64,000 nt of DNA. It comes from Shewanella mesophila. Lineage in GTDB: Bacteria; Pseudomonadota; Gammaproteobacteria; Enterobacterales; Shewanellaceae. Position 1 is the first letter of the stretch. Each line of letters opens with the position of its first letter. A program made the position numbers and the translations under genes. Positions 27,035 through 36,158 of the stretch are shown piece after piece. The notes beneath the pieces are model-generated. The model made no database searches, had not been told where the DNA came from, and saw nothing but the letters and a program-made list of their open reading frames with translations. The stretch spans positions 3,410,001 to 3,474,000 of the forward strand of contig NZ_CP080421.1 of NCBI RefSeq assembly GCF_019457515.1. The letters are read 5' to 3'.

Positions 27035-27925
27035 ATGAACACATTCGAACAACAACGCTTTGATTTTCTTTATGAACAACATCTTACCAACTTAACCCTA
27101 CAAGGCAAGCGACCCGCAACCATCGACGCTTATAGTCGTGCAGTCAGGCGTATTGCGAACTACTTTGATTGTTGCCCCGATAACCTATCTACTGATGATT
27201 TGAAGCGCTACTTTGCCGATTTAATCGCATCACACTCATGGAGCACTATTAAACTTGACCGTAACGGCCTGCAGTTTTTTTACCGTCATGTTCTCAATCA
27301 GGAGTGGCAGTGGCTCAACATCGTCAAGCCGCCACAGGTAAAACGTTTGCCCGATATTCTAACCCCTGCTGAAGTCGCTATCGTCATTAGCCTCACTCAT
27401 CAACTGCGTTATCAGGTGTTCTTTTTGGTGCTCTACAGCATGGGGCTTAGGCTTGGCGAAGGTATTTCAATGCAGGTGGGGGATATCGATTCACAGTTAA
27501 TGCAGGTGCATATTCGTAACGCTAAAGGCGGTAAAGATAGGTTGGTTCCGTTGCCTAAACGTACTTTACTAGCACTGCGTTATTACTGGAAAACCCATCG
27601 CCATCCCCGCTACCTGTTTCCCGGTAAAGATAACAAGTCTGACTCATTGATAGACAAAGGTGGGATCCAAAAAGCGCTAAAACGCGTCATTGCTGAGTGC
27701 AACATTCATAAATCCATCAGCCCGCATAATCTACGCCATAGTTATGCTACACACCTGCTAGAACAAGGGCTAGATCTGCGCTCTGTTCAAAGCCTGCTCG
27801 GCCATAACAGCCTTAATACCACTGCTCGATATACACGACTTCCCCAGATCACTCGCAAGAATACCGTCGAGGCAATTAACTTGCTGACAGAGGGGTTAGC
27901 GCTGAAGTGGGAGTGTGGCGTATGA
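27035..27925 (+). CDS. Tyrosine recombinase of IS91-family element
   Basis: 296 aa phage-integrase-family recombinase. The N-terminal SAM-like core-binding domain covers about residues 8-95; the catalytic domain follows with Arg in MGLRLGEG, HxxR in HNLRHSYATH, then LLGHNSLNTTARYTR giving His and the nucleophile Tyr. It lacks the extra integron-integrase (IntI) motif between the first Arg and the HxxR box, so it is not the integrase of the cassette array. It stands behind an AGGAG ribosome-binding site and its stop overlaps the transposase start. Its exact job in IS91-type transposition is unsettled. Confidence 0.9.
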   Translation: MNTFEQQRFDFLYEQHLTNLTLQGKRPATIDAYSRAVRRIANYFDCCPDNLSTDDLKRYFADLIASHSWSTIKLDRNGLQFFYRHVLNQEWQWLNIVKPPQVKRLPDILTPAEVAIVISLTHQLRYQVFFLVLYSMGLRLGEGISMQVGDIDSQLMQVHIRNAKGGKDRLVPLPKRTLLALRYYWKTHRHPRYLFPGKDNKSDSLIDKGGIQKALKRVIAECNIHKSISPHNLRHSYATHLLEQGLDLRSVQSLLGHNSLNTTARYTRLPQITRKNTVEAINLLTEGLALKWECGV

Positions 27926-29019
27926 AGTTCATCGATATTTTACGTGACCATCTTGATGCGTTTAATCAGGCATACGAGCAACAGATAACAACCGCGATGC
28001 GACAAGCCATTTATTCGATGCTCAGCTGCCGCACCAATACTGAACGCACGAGTCATTGGGCCTGTCAGAGTTGTACTCATACCACTGATTATCCACTCTC
28101 ATGTGGTCACCGGAGCTGCCCTCTATGCCAGCACAACACCACGACAGATTGGCTCAACAAGCAGCAAGCTAAACTACTGCCCGTTGAGTATTACATGGTG
28201 ACTTTTACCCTACCTTTTGAGCTTCGAGTCATTGCAAAACATCAACCTGAGTTGATCTATCAAGCTATGTTTTCTGTAGCTGCCAGCGTGCTAAAAGCAT
28301 TCGCAAAAAACTCAAAGCAACTCGGTGGAGAGGTTGGCTTTACTGGCGTACTGCATACCCACAACAGGCGTAGAGACTACCATCCGCATATTCACTTCAT
28401 CATTCCCGCAGGTAGCTTCAACAAAGCCAAAAATCAGTGGTTGAAAAGCAGAGGTAAATATCTGTTCAACGCTTTTAATCTCGCCACTGTGTGGAGAGCA
28501 AGATTGCTTAAACAACTGACCAAAAAACTCAACATCATGTTACCAGAACACCTACCTAAGAAGTGGGTAGTCGATTGCCTGCATGTGGGCAAAGGCTTAC
28601 CAGCTCTAAAGTACCTGTCCCGATACCTCTATCGCGGTGTATTACCCGATAAGGATATTATCAGCGACATAGATGGCCAAGTCAGCTTTAAGTATCAAGA
28701 CAGCCAGAGTAAAACGACAAAAATACGTACCTTACCTACGGTGAAGTTCTTATGGTTAGTGCTGCAACACGTATTACCCAAAGGGCTACGACGAGTCAGA
28801 GATTATGGCTTGTTGCAAGGTAGCAGTCGAAAGATTCGTCAGCAGATCCAGCTAATGCTTGCGGTTGCTGGTGCGCTGCCTCAAGTAGTAGGAAGTCTGG
28901 AAGTGCCAGAGCTAAAGCGTACTGTGGTGAACCGCACTTGTCCTTGCTGCCGTCAGCCGATGCGCTTCATGGGCATTCATCTCAACAGACGACCGACGAG
29001 TTCAATGTTCACAGCCTAG
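27922..29019 (+). CDS. IS91-family (HUH, rolling-circle) transposase
   Basis: 365 aa from the ATG at 27922, which overlaps the recombinase stop in ATGA; a GTG five codons upstream is less likely. The N-terminal zinc-binding region (CQSCTHTTDYPLSCGHRSCP) is followed by the HUH motif in YHPHIHFI. The tyrosine motif KYLSRYLYRGV follows near residue 240. The C-terminus has a CPCC zinc motif. It nicks one strand and transposes by a rolling-circle-like mechanism. It looks intact, with no frameshift. Confidence 0.92.
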   Translation: MKFIDILRDHLDAFNQAYEQQITTAMRQAIYSMLSCRTNTERTSHWACQSCTHTTDYPLSCGHRSCPLCQHNTTTDWLNKQQAKLLPVEYYMVTFTLPFELRVIAKHQPELIYQAMFSVAASVLKAFAKNSKQLGGEVGFTGVLHTHNRRRDYHPHIHFIIPAGSFNKAKNQWLKSRGKYLFNAFNLATVWRARLLKQLTKKLNIMLPEHLPKKWVVDCLHVGKGLPALKYLSRYLYRGVLPDKDIISDIDGQVSFKYQDSQSKTTKIRTLPTVKFLWLVLQHVLPKGLRRVRDYGLLQGSSRKIRQQIQLMLAVAGALPQVVGSLEVPELKRTVVNRTCPCCRQPMRFMGIHLNRRPTSSMFTA

Positions 29020-29218
29020 CGCTGGAAGAATAAGGATAACGGTAACACTGAGTTAAAAGAAGGGGAGTAAATACAACACACTGATATAGCGGGACTTGTC
29101 TAATTGGCTGCTTTGCTAAGGGCTAGATATGTTCTGGTGAAAACAAACTACTGACCAATCATTCAAACAGACCGAACTCTCGATCTGTTATTTACAATTA
29201 AAGGTATCAATCGGGCTT

Positions 29219-29274
29219 GTTCAACACTCGGGATAAGGACGCGGCTGCGCGCGGCCTATCCTTATTTGTTATGC
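29219..29274 (-). repeat. attC site, short type
   Basis: Minus strand: GCATAAC (29274-29268), then ATAAGGATAGGC...CGTCCTTAT arms, ending GTG-TTGAAC (to 29219). 56 bases long. The GCATAAC box is exactly complementary to the TTATGC that starts this cassette at 29780, so the circular form of the cassette would have a perfectly matched core. Confidence 0.78.
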
Positions 29275-29283
29275 CTTACTTGT

Positions 29284-29748
29284 TTAAAAACGATGATACA
29301 AAATTATTGATAATATAATACATAACATTTTACGGTGGGTATCCTCCATAGTTTCTATGTTATTCTGACCTCTAGCTATTGCAGCTTTTACTCTTCCAGC
29401 AGCAGCTAACACCAAATCAGATTGATCCCAATCCTCAAAACCACCTTGCTCAAGAATAATTCTGTACTCTTCTCCAGTCCAAAGACGCCCATCCTTTTCA
29501 ATATTTGCCCAGTCATTTTTGCTAAAATTGACTGCTACTTTATCTTCGTGCATATGATAATTACTAGGCGGAATGACTGAGGCTACCTGAAGAATCAGCT
29601 CATTAAGTTCTCTTGCAAATGAATTTTCCTCTTCAACATATTTGTATTCATCGTCATCCCAGTATAAATCCCAATTAGAGCGTATGTGCTCAAGTGGCAA
29701 TAGCACCAATTCAAGCAAAATATCACTATCATCAAAAAAGGATTTCAT
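29284..29748 (-). CDS. Cassette-encoded protein of unknown function
   Basis: 154 aa from the ATG at 29748 (four more codons are open upstream). Acidic, Trp-rich N-terminal half (WDLYWDDDEYKYVEEE) with no signal peptide and no motif I recognise. The hydrophobic C-terminal stretch (MLCIILSIILY) is unusual. It is bracketed by attC sites (29219-29274 and about 29776-29826), leaving 10 bp from stop to attC, so this is a single-gene integron cassette read on the minus strand. Confidence 0.7.
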   Translation of the reverse strand: MKSFFDDSDILLELVLLPLEHIRSNWDLYWDDDEYKYVEEENSFARELNELILQVASVIPPSNYHMHEDKVAVNFSKNDWANIEKDGRLWTGEEYRIILEQGGFEDWDQSDLVLAAAGRVKAAIARGQNNIETMEDTHRKMLCIILSIILYHRF

Positions 29749-29775
29749 CTGAAAATTCAATTTAATACTCCAGAG

Positions 29776-29826
29776 GCATAACGATCGTGGTTCACGAGCC
29801 GAAGGTCTCGTGTAACGGGTTGTTCT
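29776..29826 (-). repeat. Probable attC site at the upstream end of the array
   Basis: Minus strand: AACAAC...CACGAG-ACCTTCGG-CTCGTG...CGATC-GTTATGC. Compact palindrome with a CACGAG/CTCGTG core and a GTTATGC end box that starts the neighbouring cassette. The opposite box is degenerate. Confidence 0.5.
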
Positions 29827-30118
29827 TTACTTTCGGAGAGAGGAGGTTATCGCTACTCAATCCGTGAGCTCTTATTCCATGCCCTTGGGGCTTAATTGAT
29901 GCCCCCTGCGGCGTGAGGGAAGCATCGCTGCTTTACTTGAAGTCAATTGCAGGTCTCTTTGAAAGCTTCGCTTTACGAGCCTTAGCAAGTGCCTTCAAGC
30001 TATCATAAATGAGGCGTTTCTTCCATCGCGTTTGGCTCTATCTATTCCTTCGGCTAGACTTAAATATCACTTCTTTTTTGCTGAAAATCGTCTACCGCAG
30101 GTCAAGAACATTTTATTA
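29827..30118. other. Non-coding remnant beside the cassette array
   Basis: About 290 bases with no gene. One hairpin (GGGGC/GCCCC) lies near 29890-29912. No integrase gene or attI site can be recognised here. Confidence 0.4.
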
Positions 30119-30322
30119 GTGCGCATGCGCGTTTACCTCGTTGGACCAGTGAAAACGCGCACAGTTAACTATCTGTATGTAATGAACTTATAAGCATTCT
30201 GTTAAATATACCATCCGGAAAAACGCGCATGCGCGTTTCCCAAACCTATTATCTAACCTATAGCTTTTATAATTATATGATTTTAATCACATTTATTTAT
30301 ATTGGAATGTGAAAACGCGCAC
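30119..30322. repeat. Cluster of four GCGC palindromic motifs
   Basis: Four related sites: 30119-30134 (GTGCGCATGCGCGTTT), 30149-30162 (GTGAAAACGCGCAC), 30221-30238 (a perfect 18-bp palindrome AAACGCGCATGCGCGTTT) and 30309-30322 (identical to the second). They stand out against strongly A/T-rich DNA. No ORF crosses them. Function unknown. Confidence 0.75.
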
Positions 30323-30465
30323 GAAGTTGGGATAAAAATCGTCATGATTTCAATATGACTGTATGCCTGTCCAGCTTTTAAGCATTGCAACATTTGAGTG
30401 AAATGGATGAAAATTTCTAGGCAAGAAAGTCTGCTTGTAACTACTCCGCAAACCAGGTGTTAACT

Positions 30466-31400
30466 CACTTTGGGGCAAAAGCACGTTAGCTTTCTACTCG
30501 CCACTCACACCAAATGAAGCAAAATCGAAGAGAGAAAATAACCTTGTGTAGATGCAGCTGAGGGTATCGAAAACATGGATGTTTTCGTTAAGCGGCCAAG
30601 GATGGCGCAAAGCGTCCCGAAGCTGTATCTGCACATGAGCCTGCCGCAGGCAATTAACTCCCATTGAAGGTATGACCTTCAAACACACTTAACAAATTAG
30701 ATGCAGCCAAACGCAACTAAGGCTAATCCAAAAAATGCCAGACCGTCATCCTAAGGCCAGCACACTTTGGGGCACAAGTACGTTAGCCTTTATCTCACTA
30801 GTCGTATCAAATGAAGTCCAATCGAAGAAGCGTTAGAGATAGGTGTAAGCGCGGTTTTGGCCTTTGAAATCATGGCCGAAAATGTTCCTGACATTTTTCG
30901 GCATTCCCTCCGTCCTTGGAGGTCAGATGATTTCGCAGAGCCCACATGGAAGTACTGGCAACGATATCCCTATCTAAAAGCCAGTTCGACAATCCCTGTC
31001 TCTCGTTCATAAGCACGAAGCTATGCTTCACTCACCGAGCCAAAAGAGTGCTTGCACATTCCTAGCCGGACAGGCGTTAAGTAACAGCAAAGGTACGACC
31101 TTCAAGCTCACTTAACCCATTCCCACCCAGCCAAACGCTACATAAGCTAATCCAGAAAATGCCAGACCTTCATTCCAAGGCCAACCCACTTTGGGGCAAA
31201 AGTACGTTAACTTTTTACTCGCCACTCACACCAAATGAAGCAAAATCGAAGAGATAAAATGACCCAGTGTAAGCGCGGTTTTGGCCTTCGAAATTATGGC
31301 CGAAAATGTTCCTGACATTTTTCGGCATTCATGCACTGGACAGGCGTTAAGTAACAGCGAAGGTTCTCCCTTCAGGACTTTCAATAAATGAACAGGCAGC
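30466..31400. repeat. Three-copy long tandem repeat next to the cobalamin operon
   Basis: Copies start at 30466, 30763 and 31187 with CACTTTGGGGCA-AAGTACGTTA, then ACCAAATGAAG-AAAATCGAAGA. After a variable interior each carries a block ending in CAGCCAAACGC; the first two add AATGCCAGAC. Copies two and three share AAGCGCGGTTTTGGCC and a GCCGAAAATGT/ACATTTTTCGGC hairpin (30875-30902). Copy one instead has a CGAAAACA/TGTTTTCG hairpin with a TGGA loop (30569-30588). No protein-coding signal is seen in any frame. Confidence 0.8.
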
Positions 31401-31415
31401 CAAACTCTATCTAAC

Positions 31416-32048
31416 TTAATAATCAAATCCGATTTGCGCTTTAACCCCAGCTTCAAAAGCATGCTTTATCGGTTGCACTTCACTCACAGTATCGGCTAAC
31501 TCTAAAATTGCGCGATGGCACGCCCTACCTGTAATGATCACATGCTGCATGGACGGTCGATTCTTAAGGGCGTCAAGTACGCGTTCTAGCTCAATGTAGT
31601 GATAACTCACCATGTAGGTCAGTTCATCAAGCAAGATAATATCTATGGTGTCATCTTTAAGCAGGGCTTCAGCGGCCTCCCACGCTCCCATCGCCGCTAA
31701 GGTATCTTTCTCTCTGTCTTGGGTCTCCCAGGTAAACCCTGTGCCCATGATATGAAACTCGACTCCAACCTTCTCTAATACGTTACGCTCTCCACAAGGC
31801 CAATTACCCTTGATAAATTGCACTACCGCCGCCTTTTTACCGTGACCGACGGCGCGGGTAATATTGCCAAAGCCACCTGTAGACTTGCCTTTGCCATTAC
31901 CTGTAAGTACCAGTAGTACCCCTTTTTCGATTTGCGCCTGCGCTATTTTAGCATCGACCGCCGCTTTTACTTTTTGTTGGCGAGCCTTATGACGCTGCGC
32001 CTTTAGTTCATCTGTGCTCTTGCCAATATCATCCGTCTTGTCTGTCAT
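31416..32048 (-). CDS. cobO: Cob(I)yrinic acid a,c-diamide adenosyltransferase
   Basis: Transfers the adenosyl group of ATP to cobalt(I) corrinoids, 210 aa (CobO/BtuR/CobA family). The P-loop-like GNGKGKST sits near residue 50 and is followed by TRAVGHGKKAAVVQFIKG; DIILLDELTYMV and VIITGRACHRAILELAD complete the family pattern. Last gene of the minus-strand cobalamin operon, 79 bp after cobQ. No terminator is seen before the repeat region. Confidence 0.93.
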   Translation of the reverse strand: MTDKTDDIGKSTDELKAQRHKARQQKVKAAVDAKIAQAQIEKGVLLVLTGNGKGKSTGGFGNITRAVGHGKKAAVVQFIKGNWPCGERNVLEKVGVEFHIMGTGFTWETQDREKDTLAAMGAWEAAEALLKDDTIDIILLDELTYMVSYHYIELERVLDALKNRPSMQHVIITGRACHRAILELADTVSEVQPIKHAFEAGVKAQIGFDY

Positions 32049-32127
32049 TTTCAGTCCTATTCATTCGCTTAGAGCTTAGTGGTTTTCTTTTTCTATTGTT
32101 CGAAGATTATCTATCTCAGCTAAAGAT

Positions 32128-33711
32128 CTATGTGCTTGCCGAAATAATCGCTGAGAGTCTTTGCATATCCATATGTTCGGCTAACATATCCGCCAATCGG
32201 TCTAACTGCACTTGCCTCAGAGCATCGATATCTATGGTGTCAGGGCCCATCTTTCCTGACTCGCTCATGCCAGCTCGCTCCATACCAGAACAGCCCACTC
32301 CGGCCCAAAACAGCAATAAACTGCACGCCTCTGGGGTATCAAAAACGCCATGAAGATAGGTACCCAATATCTGCCCATCAGAGGATAGATAGCCATCTTG
32401 GAACTGACGACCATCATCACTGTTTAGGGTCATTAGTGCCGCTTGCTGAGAGAGAAGCTTAGAGCGGCCACAATGGATCTCATAACCACTCACCTTAGCT
32501 TGTTCACCGAGTAGATTTAAACAACCTGACACTTGGGCTAAACGCTTATCTGGGGTCAACTCAGTGACTATCGGCAGAAGGCCGAGGCCATCACTCTCGC
32601 CGCTCACTCCCTCGACACCTGAAGGGTCATCAATTGCGAGCCCGAGCATCTGGTAGCCGCCGCAGATCCCTATCACCTTACCGCCATACCTAAGATGGGT
32701 TTTAATCAATTTGTCCCAGCCGTTATTCAACATGGTCATTAAATCTTGGCGAACGCTCTTACTGCCGGGCAAAATAATCAGATCCGCTTGGGGCCCTGTG
32801 CCATCAAATCTTGAGGTCACTGTCACATAATTAAAATCAATATCTGGATGTAAGCGCAGGGCATCAAAATCGGTATGATTGCTAATGCGCGGCCAAACCA
32901 ACACCAACACCTTAAGTTTCGCTTGAGCGGATTTGTGCGGCGCGACCATTAACGCATCTTCGGCATCCAGGTGCAGATCGTTAAGGTAGGGCAATACGCC
33001 TAACACAGGTTTGCTGATCTCTTTTTCAAGCCAATCTAACCCCGATTGCAGCAGGCCAATGTCGCCGCGAAAACGGTTAATCACCACCCCTTTAATTCGC
33101 GCACGTTCCGACTCAGACAACAGGGCTAAAGTGCCGACAATATGGGCAAACACGCCGCCTTTATCGATATCGGCAATTAAGATAACCGGGCAATCGACCT
33201 CTTCGGCAAACCCCATGTTAGCAATATCGCCTTCACGCAGATTGATCTCAGCAGGGCTACCCGCCCCCTCAACCATAACGAGTTCATACTGCGCCGTTAA
33301 TCTTGATAGGGAATCAAGCACCGCCGCCATCGCCTTAGTTCGATAGCCCGCCGCATCTTTGCCAAAATAGGTTTGGCCGTCCATATGAGATAGGGCTTTA
33401 CCTTGCACTATCACCTGCGAGCTAGTGTCAGAACTTGGCTTTAGCAAAATAGGATTAAAATCGGTATGGGGTGCCAAGCCACAGGCAACCGCCTGCAACG
33501 CCTGTGCTCGGCCAATTTCGCCACCATCAGCGGTTACGGCACTGTTTAGTGCCATATTTTGCGGCTTAAAAGGTGCGACCTTGACACCTTTACGCGCAAA
33601 GTAACGGCACAGACCTGCCACCAAGGTACTCTTACCTGCATCTGACGTGGTGCCCTGCACCATCAAGATTGATGTTTTATTGCTATTTGATGACACAGTT
33701 ATCCAACTCAT
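32128..33711 (-). CDS. cobQ: Cobyric acid synthase (glutamine-hydrolysing)
   Basis: Amidates positions b, d, e and g of adenosylcobyrinic acid a,c-diamide (CobQ/CbiP), 527 aa. N-terminal ATP-binding domain: [34 protein letters not shown]. The C-terminal type I-like glutamine amidotransferase domain has its nucleophile in [11 protein letters not shown] near residue 350 and TYLHGVFD near 460. It lies 18 bp after cobU. No de novo corrin-ring genes are in this window, so the operon may serve salvage of cobinamide or cobyric acid; this depends on genes elsewhere. Confidence 0.93.
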   Translation of the reverse strand: MSWITVSSNSNKTSILMVQGTTSDAGKSTLVAGLCRYFARKGVKVAPFKPQNMALNSAVTADGGEIGRAQALQAVACGLAPHTDFNPILLKPSSDTSSQVIVQGKALSHMDGQTYFGKDAAGYRTKAMAAVLDSLSRLTAQYELVMVEGAGSPAEINLREGDIANMGFAEEVDCPVILIADIDKGGVFAHIVGTLALLSESERARIKGVVINRFRGDIGLLQSGLDWLEKEISKPVLGVLPYLNDLHLDAEDALMVAPHKSAQAKLKVLVLVWPRISNHTDFDALRLHPDIDFNYVTVTSRFDGTGPQADLIILPGSKSVRQDLMTMLNNGWDKLIKTHLRYGGKVIGICGGYQMLGLAIDDPSGVEGVSGESDGLGLLPIVTELTPDKRLAQVSGCLNLLGEQAKVSGYEIHCGRSKLLSQQAALMTLNSDDGRQFQDGYLSSDGQILGTYLHGVFDTPEACSLLLFWAGVGCSGMERAGMSESGKMGPDTIDIDALRQVQLDRLADMLAEHMDMQRLSAIISAST

Positions 33712-33729
33712 TCATTAACTATTTAAGCC

Positions 33730-34254
33730 TCACCGCCCCTTCAAGATCATAGGTAATCCAGCGGTAACCAACACCACCTCATCGGCTAACTTTGCGATGG
33801 CCTGATGCAACCACCCCGCCTCATCAACAAAGCGGCGACTCAAAGGATCGCCAGGTACCACGCCAGTGCCCACTTCATTGGAAATTAATATTATCCTTCC
33901 CGGTAACCTCGATAGTGCGCGTAAAAAATCGGCTTTAGTTTGCGACCAATCGCTACTGGGATTAAGCAGGTGATTAGTCAACCACAGGGTTAAACAATCG
34001 ACCAAGATAACTCGATCGTTTTTAGCCTGCTTAATTAAACACTGGCTCAAGTCTAGTGGACACTCGAAGGTTTTCCACGCCAGCGCAGCTCGCTCTATTT
34101 TATGACGCTCAATACGGCAAGCCATCTCATCATCAAACGCCTCGGCCGTTGCCACAAACAGACACTCATCCCCCTTGGCGACATAATTGGCAGCGAGCTT
34201 GAGGCCGTAGCTAGATTTACCGCTACGCGCACCACCTAAAATAAAATGGATCAT
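33730..34254 (-). CDS. cobU: Adenosylcobinamide kinase/guanylyltransferase
   Basis: Phosphorylates adenosylcobinamide and then transfers GMP to give adenosylcobinamide-GDP, 174 aa. The N-terminal P-loop reads LGGARSGKSSYG; the guanylylated His lies in the ERHKIERA segment; VDCLTLWLTNHL and LISNEVGTGVVPGDPLSR are hallmark stretches. Its ATG overlaps the cobS stop codon by four bases (ATGA), so the two are coupled. Confidence 0.95.
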   Translation of the reverse strand: MIHFILGGARSGKSSYGLKLAANYVAKGDECLFVATAEAFDDEMACRIERHKIERAALAWKTFECPLDLSQCLIKQAKNDRVILVDCLTLWLTNHLLNPSSDWSQTKADFLRALSRLPGRIILISNEVGTGVVPGDPLSRRFVDEAGWLHQAIAKLADEVVLVTAGLPMILKGR

Positions 34255-35018
34255 GACACGAGTGCCAGAATAAACAGATACACAGTGAGTTCACTCACCT
34301 GTTGCGCAGCCCCTAAGGTATCGCCAGTATAACCACCAATTTGCCGCCTAAAGCCCCAAATTAACAAGTAGCGCAGCACCAGCAACAAGGCGCACAGACC
34401 CAGCGCTGCAGTGATCCCGCTAACCCAAAGGGCTAACACTCCTGTTATCAACAAAATAGCGAGTTCATTTAAGGTTTGTGACTGGGCTAAAGGTTTACTC
34501 TTACTGCTGGCATCTTCACGGACATAGGCCTCAGAAAAAATAAGCGATGCCGCCAGCACGCGACTCAGACAATGAGATACGATAAGCGCACTCACCACTA
34601 AATGTGGCGCATATAAAGCGATCTCACTGAGGAGGACAAACTTAAATAGCAGCGCAAAGACCAGCGCGAGTACGCCATAGGTGCCCACACGGGAGTCTTT
34701 CATGATGCTCAGTTTGTCTTGCAGCGTCCAGCCACCACCAAAGCCATCGGCGGTATCGGCTAAGCCATCTTCATGAAAGCCCCCGGTGGTAAGCACACTT
34801 GCGATCATAGCCAGCACTATGGCGATGCTACTGGGGAATAACTCGCTGGCGATCACATAAACCAGCGCACTTATGCCACCCACGACTATGCCAACAGCAC
34901 CAAAGTAACGACTCGCTTGATTAAGCCGCTCGCTGTTTACCTCGACCCAGCTCGGCATAGGAATACGCGTAAAAAAGCCCATGGCGATAAAAAACAGGCC
35001 CAACTCTTTTCTGATCAT
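34251..35018 (-). CDS. cobS: Adenosylcobinamide-GDP ribazoletransferase (cobalamin synthase)
   Basis: Inner-membrane enzyme joining adenosylcobinamide-GDP with alpha-ribazole, the last main step of cobalamin assembly; 255 aa, multiple membrane helices. Family signatures: FTRIPMP near the start, GGFHEDGLADTADGFGGG near residue 80, IMKDSRVGTYG, and GGYTGDTLGA near 230. It stands between cobT (58 bp upstream) and cobU (overlapping). Confidence 0.95.
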   Translation of the reverse strand: MIRKELGLFFIAMGFFTRIPMPSWVEVNSERLNQASRYFGAVGIVVGGISALVYVIASELFPSSIAIVLAMIASVLTTGGFHEDGLADTADGFGGGWTLQDKLSIMKDSRVGTYGVLALVFALLFKFVLLSEIALYAPHLVVSALIVSHCLSRVLAASLIFSEAYVREDASSKSKPLAQSQTLNELAILLITGVLALWVSGITAALGLCALLLVLRYLLIWGFRRQIGGYTGDTLGAAQQVSELTVYLFILALVS

Positions 35019-35076
35019 CTTTCTCTCATCATCTGCGTTAACTCCTCAAGCCCTCAAGCTTACGAACCGTCCTGCC

Positions 35077-36114
35077 TTAAATCTCAATCGACAACTCTTG
35101 TAAGCTAGCCATCTCGTTATAAAAAGCGGCGGCGGCGCGCACTAAAGGTAAGGCTAATGCCGCACCAGAGCCCTCACCTAAACGCATGGACAACTTAAGC
35201 AGCGGCTTGGCTTGCAGATGGGTCAGCATTAACTGATGGCCGCGTTCATCGGATTGATGGGCAAAAATCATATAATCACGAGCGGCGGGCGCTATGGTTG
35301 TCGCCACTAACGCCGCAGCCGTGGCGATAAAACCATCGACGAGTATCAACATCTGATGCTCAGCAGCGGCCAACATGGCCCCTGTCATCTGCACGATTTC
35401 ATAACCGCCAAGGGCTGCTAGTACGCGATAAGGATCTGATAGTTCCTCACAATGTAGATAAAGCGCTTGCTCAATAAACATCTGTTTGCGGGCGAGGGTC
35501 GCCGAATCGATACCTGTGCCACGTCCAACACAATCGGCCACATCTAACTTTAAAATCGCCGCCATAATCGCTGCTGCAGAGGAAGTGTTGCCTATGCCCA
35601 TATCGCCAAACGCGATAAGGTTAGTACCATTGTTATGATGTAAAGTGACGCGTTCGAAGGCCATAGCAAAACCTTGTTTTACCGCGCCTAAGGTCATCGC
35701 ACTCTCTCGATGAAACGCCTTTGTTCCTGCTCCGAGCCTGTGATTAATTAGGCGTTCGTCACCTTCAATAGGGGTCGCAATACCGCAATCTATCACCTCC
35801 ATATCGAAACCAGACTGAGCACAAAAAACGTTAATGGCAGCACCGCCATTGAGAAAATTCTGTACCATCTGCGTCGTTACTTCACTCGGCGCAATTGACA
35901 CACCAGAAGCCGCAATCCCATGATCGCCAGCAAACACCAGTAACTTAGGATGACTAATCGCTGGTGACGTTTCCCCCAACACTTGCGCTATCTGCAACGC
36001 TAATGGCTCAAGCTCTCCCAATGCTCCCAAGGGTTTGGTTTTACCATCTATTTGGGCTTGGATCGCTTGATCAAACTCATGACTCACCGGCGTTATAGTA
36101 AACATCTCTTTCAT
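35077..36114 (-). CDS. cobT: Nicotinate-nucleotide-dimethylbenzimidazole phosphoribosyltransferase
   Basis: Makes alpha-ribazole 5'-phosphate from the lower-ligand base and nicotinate mononucleotide. 345 aa, the normal CobT length. Recognisable stretches: [46 protein letters not shown] and [14 protein letters not shown], with the catalytic Glu in that last region. It lies 44 bp after the permease gene in the operon. Confidence 0.95.
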   Translation of the reverse strand: MKEMFTITPVSHEFDQAIQAQIDGKTKPLGALGELEPLALQIAQVLGETSPAISHPKLLVFAGDHGIAASGVSIAPSEVTTQMVQNFLNGGAAINVFCAQSGFDMEVIDCGIATPIEGDERLINHRLGAGTKAFHRESAMTLGAVKQGFAMAFERVTLHHNNGTNLIAFGDMGIGNTSSAAAIMAAILKLDVADCVGRGTGIDSATLARKQMFIEQALYLHCEELSDPYRVLAALGGYEIVQMTGAMLAAAEHQMLILVDGFIATAAALVATTIAPAARDYMIFAHQSDERGHQLMLTHLQAKPLLKLSMRLGEGSGAALALPLVRAAAAFYNEMASLQELSIEI

Positions 36115-36158
36115 CTTACTGCGTCCTCACCTTACTGCACGAGAAACCGATACGAGGG

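Larger units (their letters stand above)
26936..29222 (+). mobile_element. IS91-family insertion sequence inside a cassette
   Basis: A complete-looking IS91-type element: a tyrosine recombinase gene overlapping a Y-type HUH transposase gene by ATGA. The left edge is placed at a GCCGC-TGT-GCGGC hairpin (26936-26948) next to the attC at 26827-26932. The right edge is placed at CTTG/GTTC (29217-29222), which matches the tetranucleotide target used by IS91 and IS801. Exact ends are inferred, not proven. It lies in the opposite direction to the cassettes and fills the cassette whose ends are GTTCAAC (26926-26932) and TTGAAC (29225-29220). Confidence 0.75.

Noticed and set aside
27035..27925. Tyrosine recombinase as the integron integrase of the cassette array
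   Set aside because: It lacks the IntI-specific extra motif, overlaps an IS91 transposase gene by ATGA and points against the cassettes, so it belongs to the insertion sequence.
30119..31400. CRISPR array
   Set aside because: Repeats are too long, too few and irregularly spaced (about 300 and 424 bases), and no cas genes are present.
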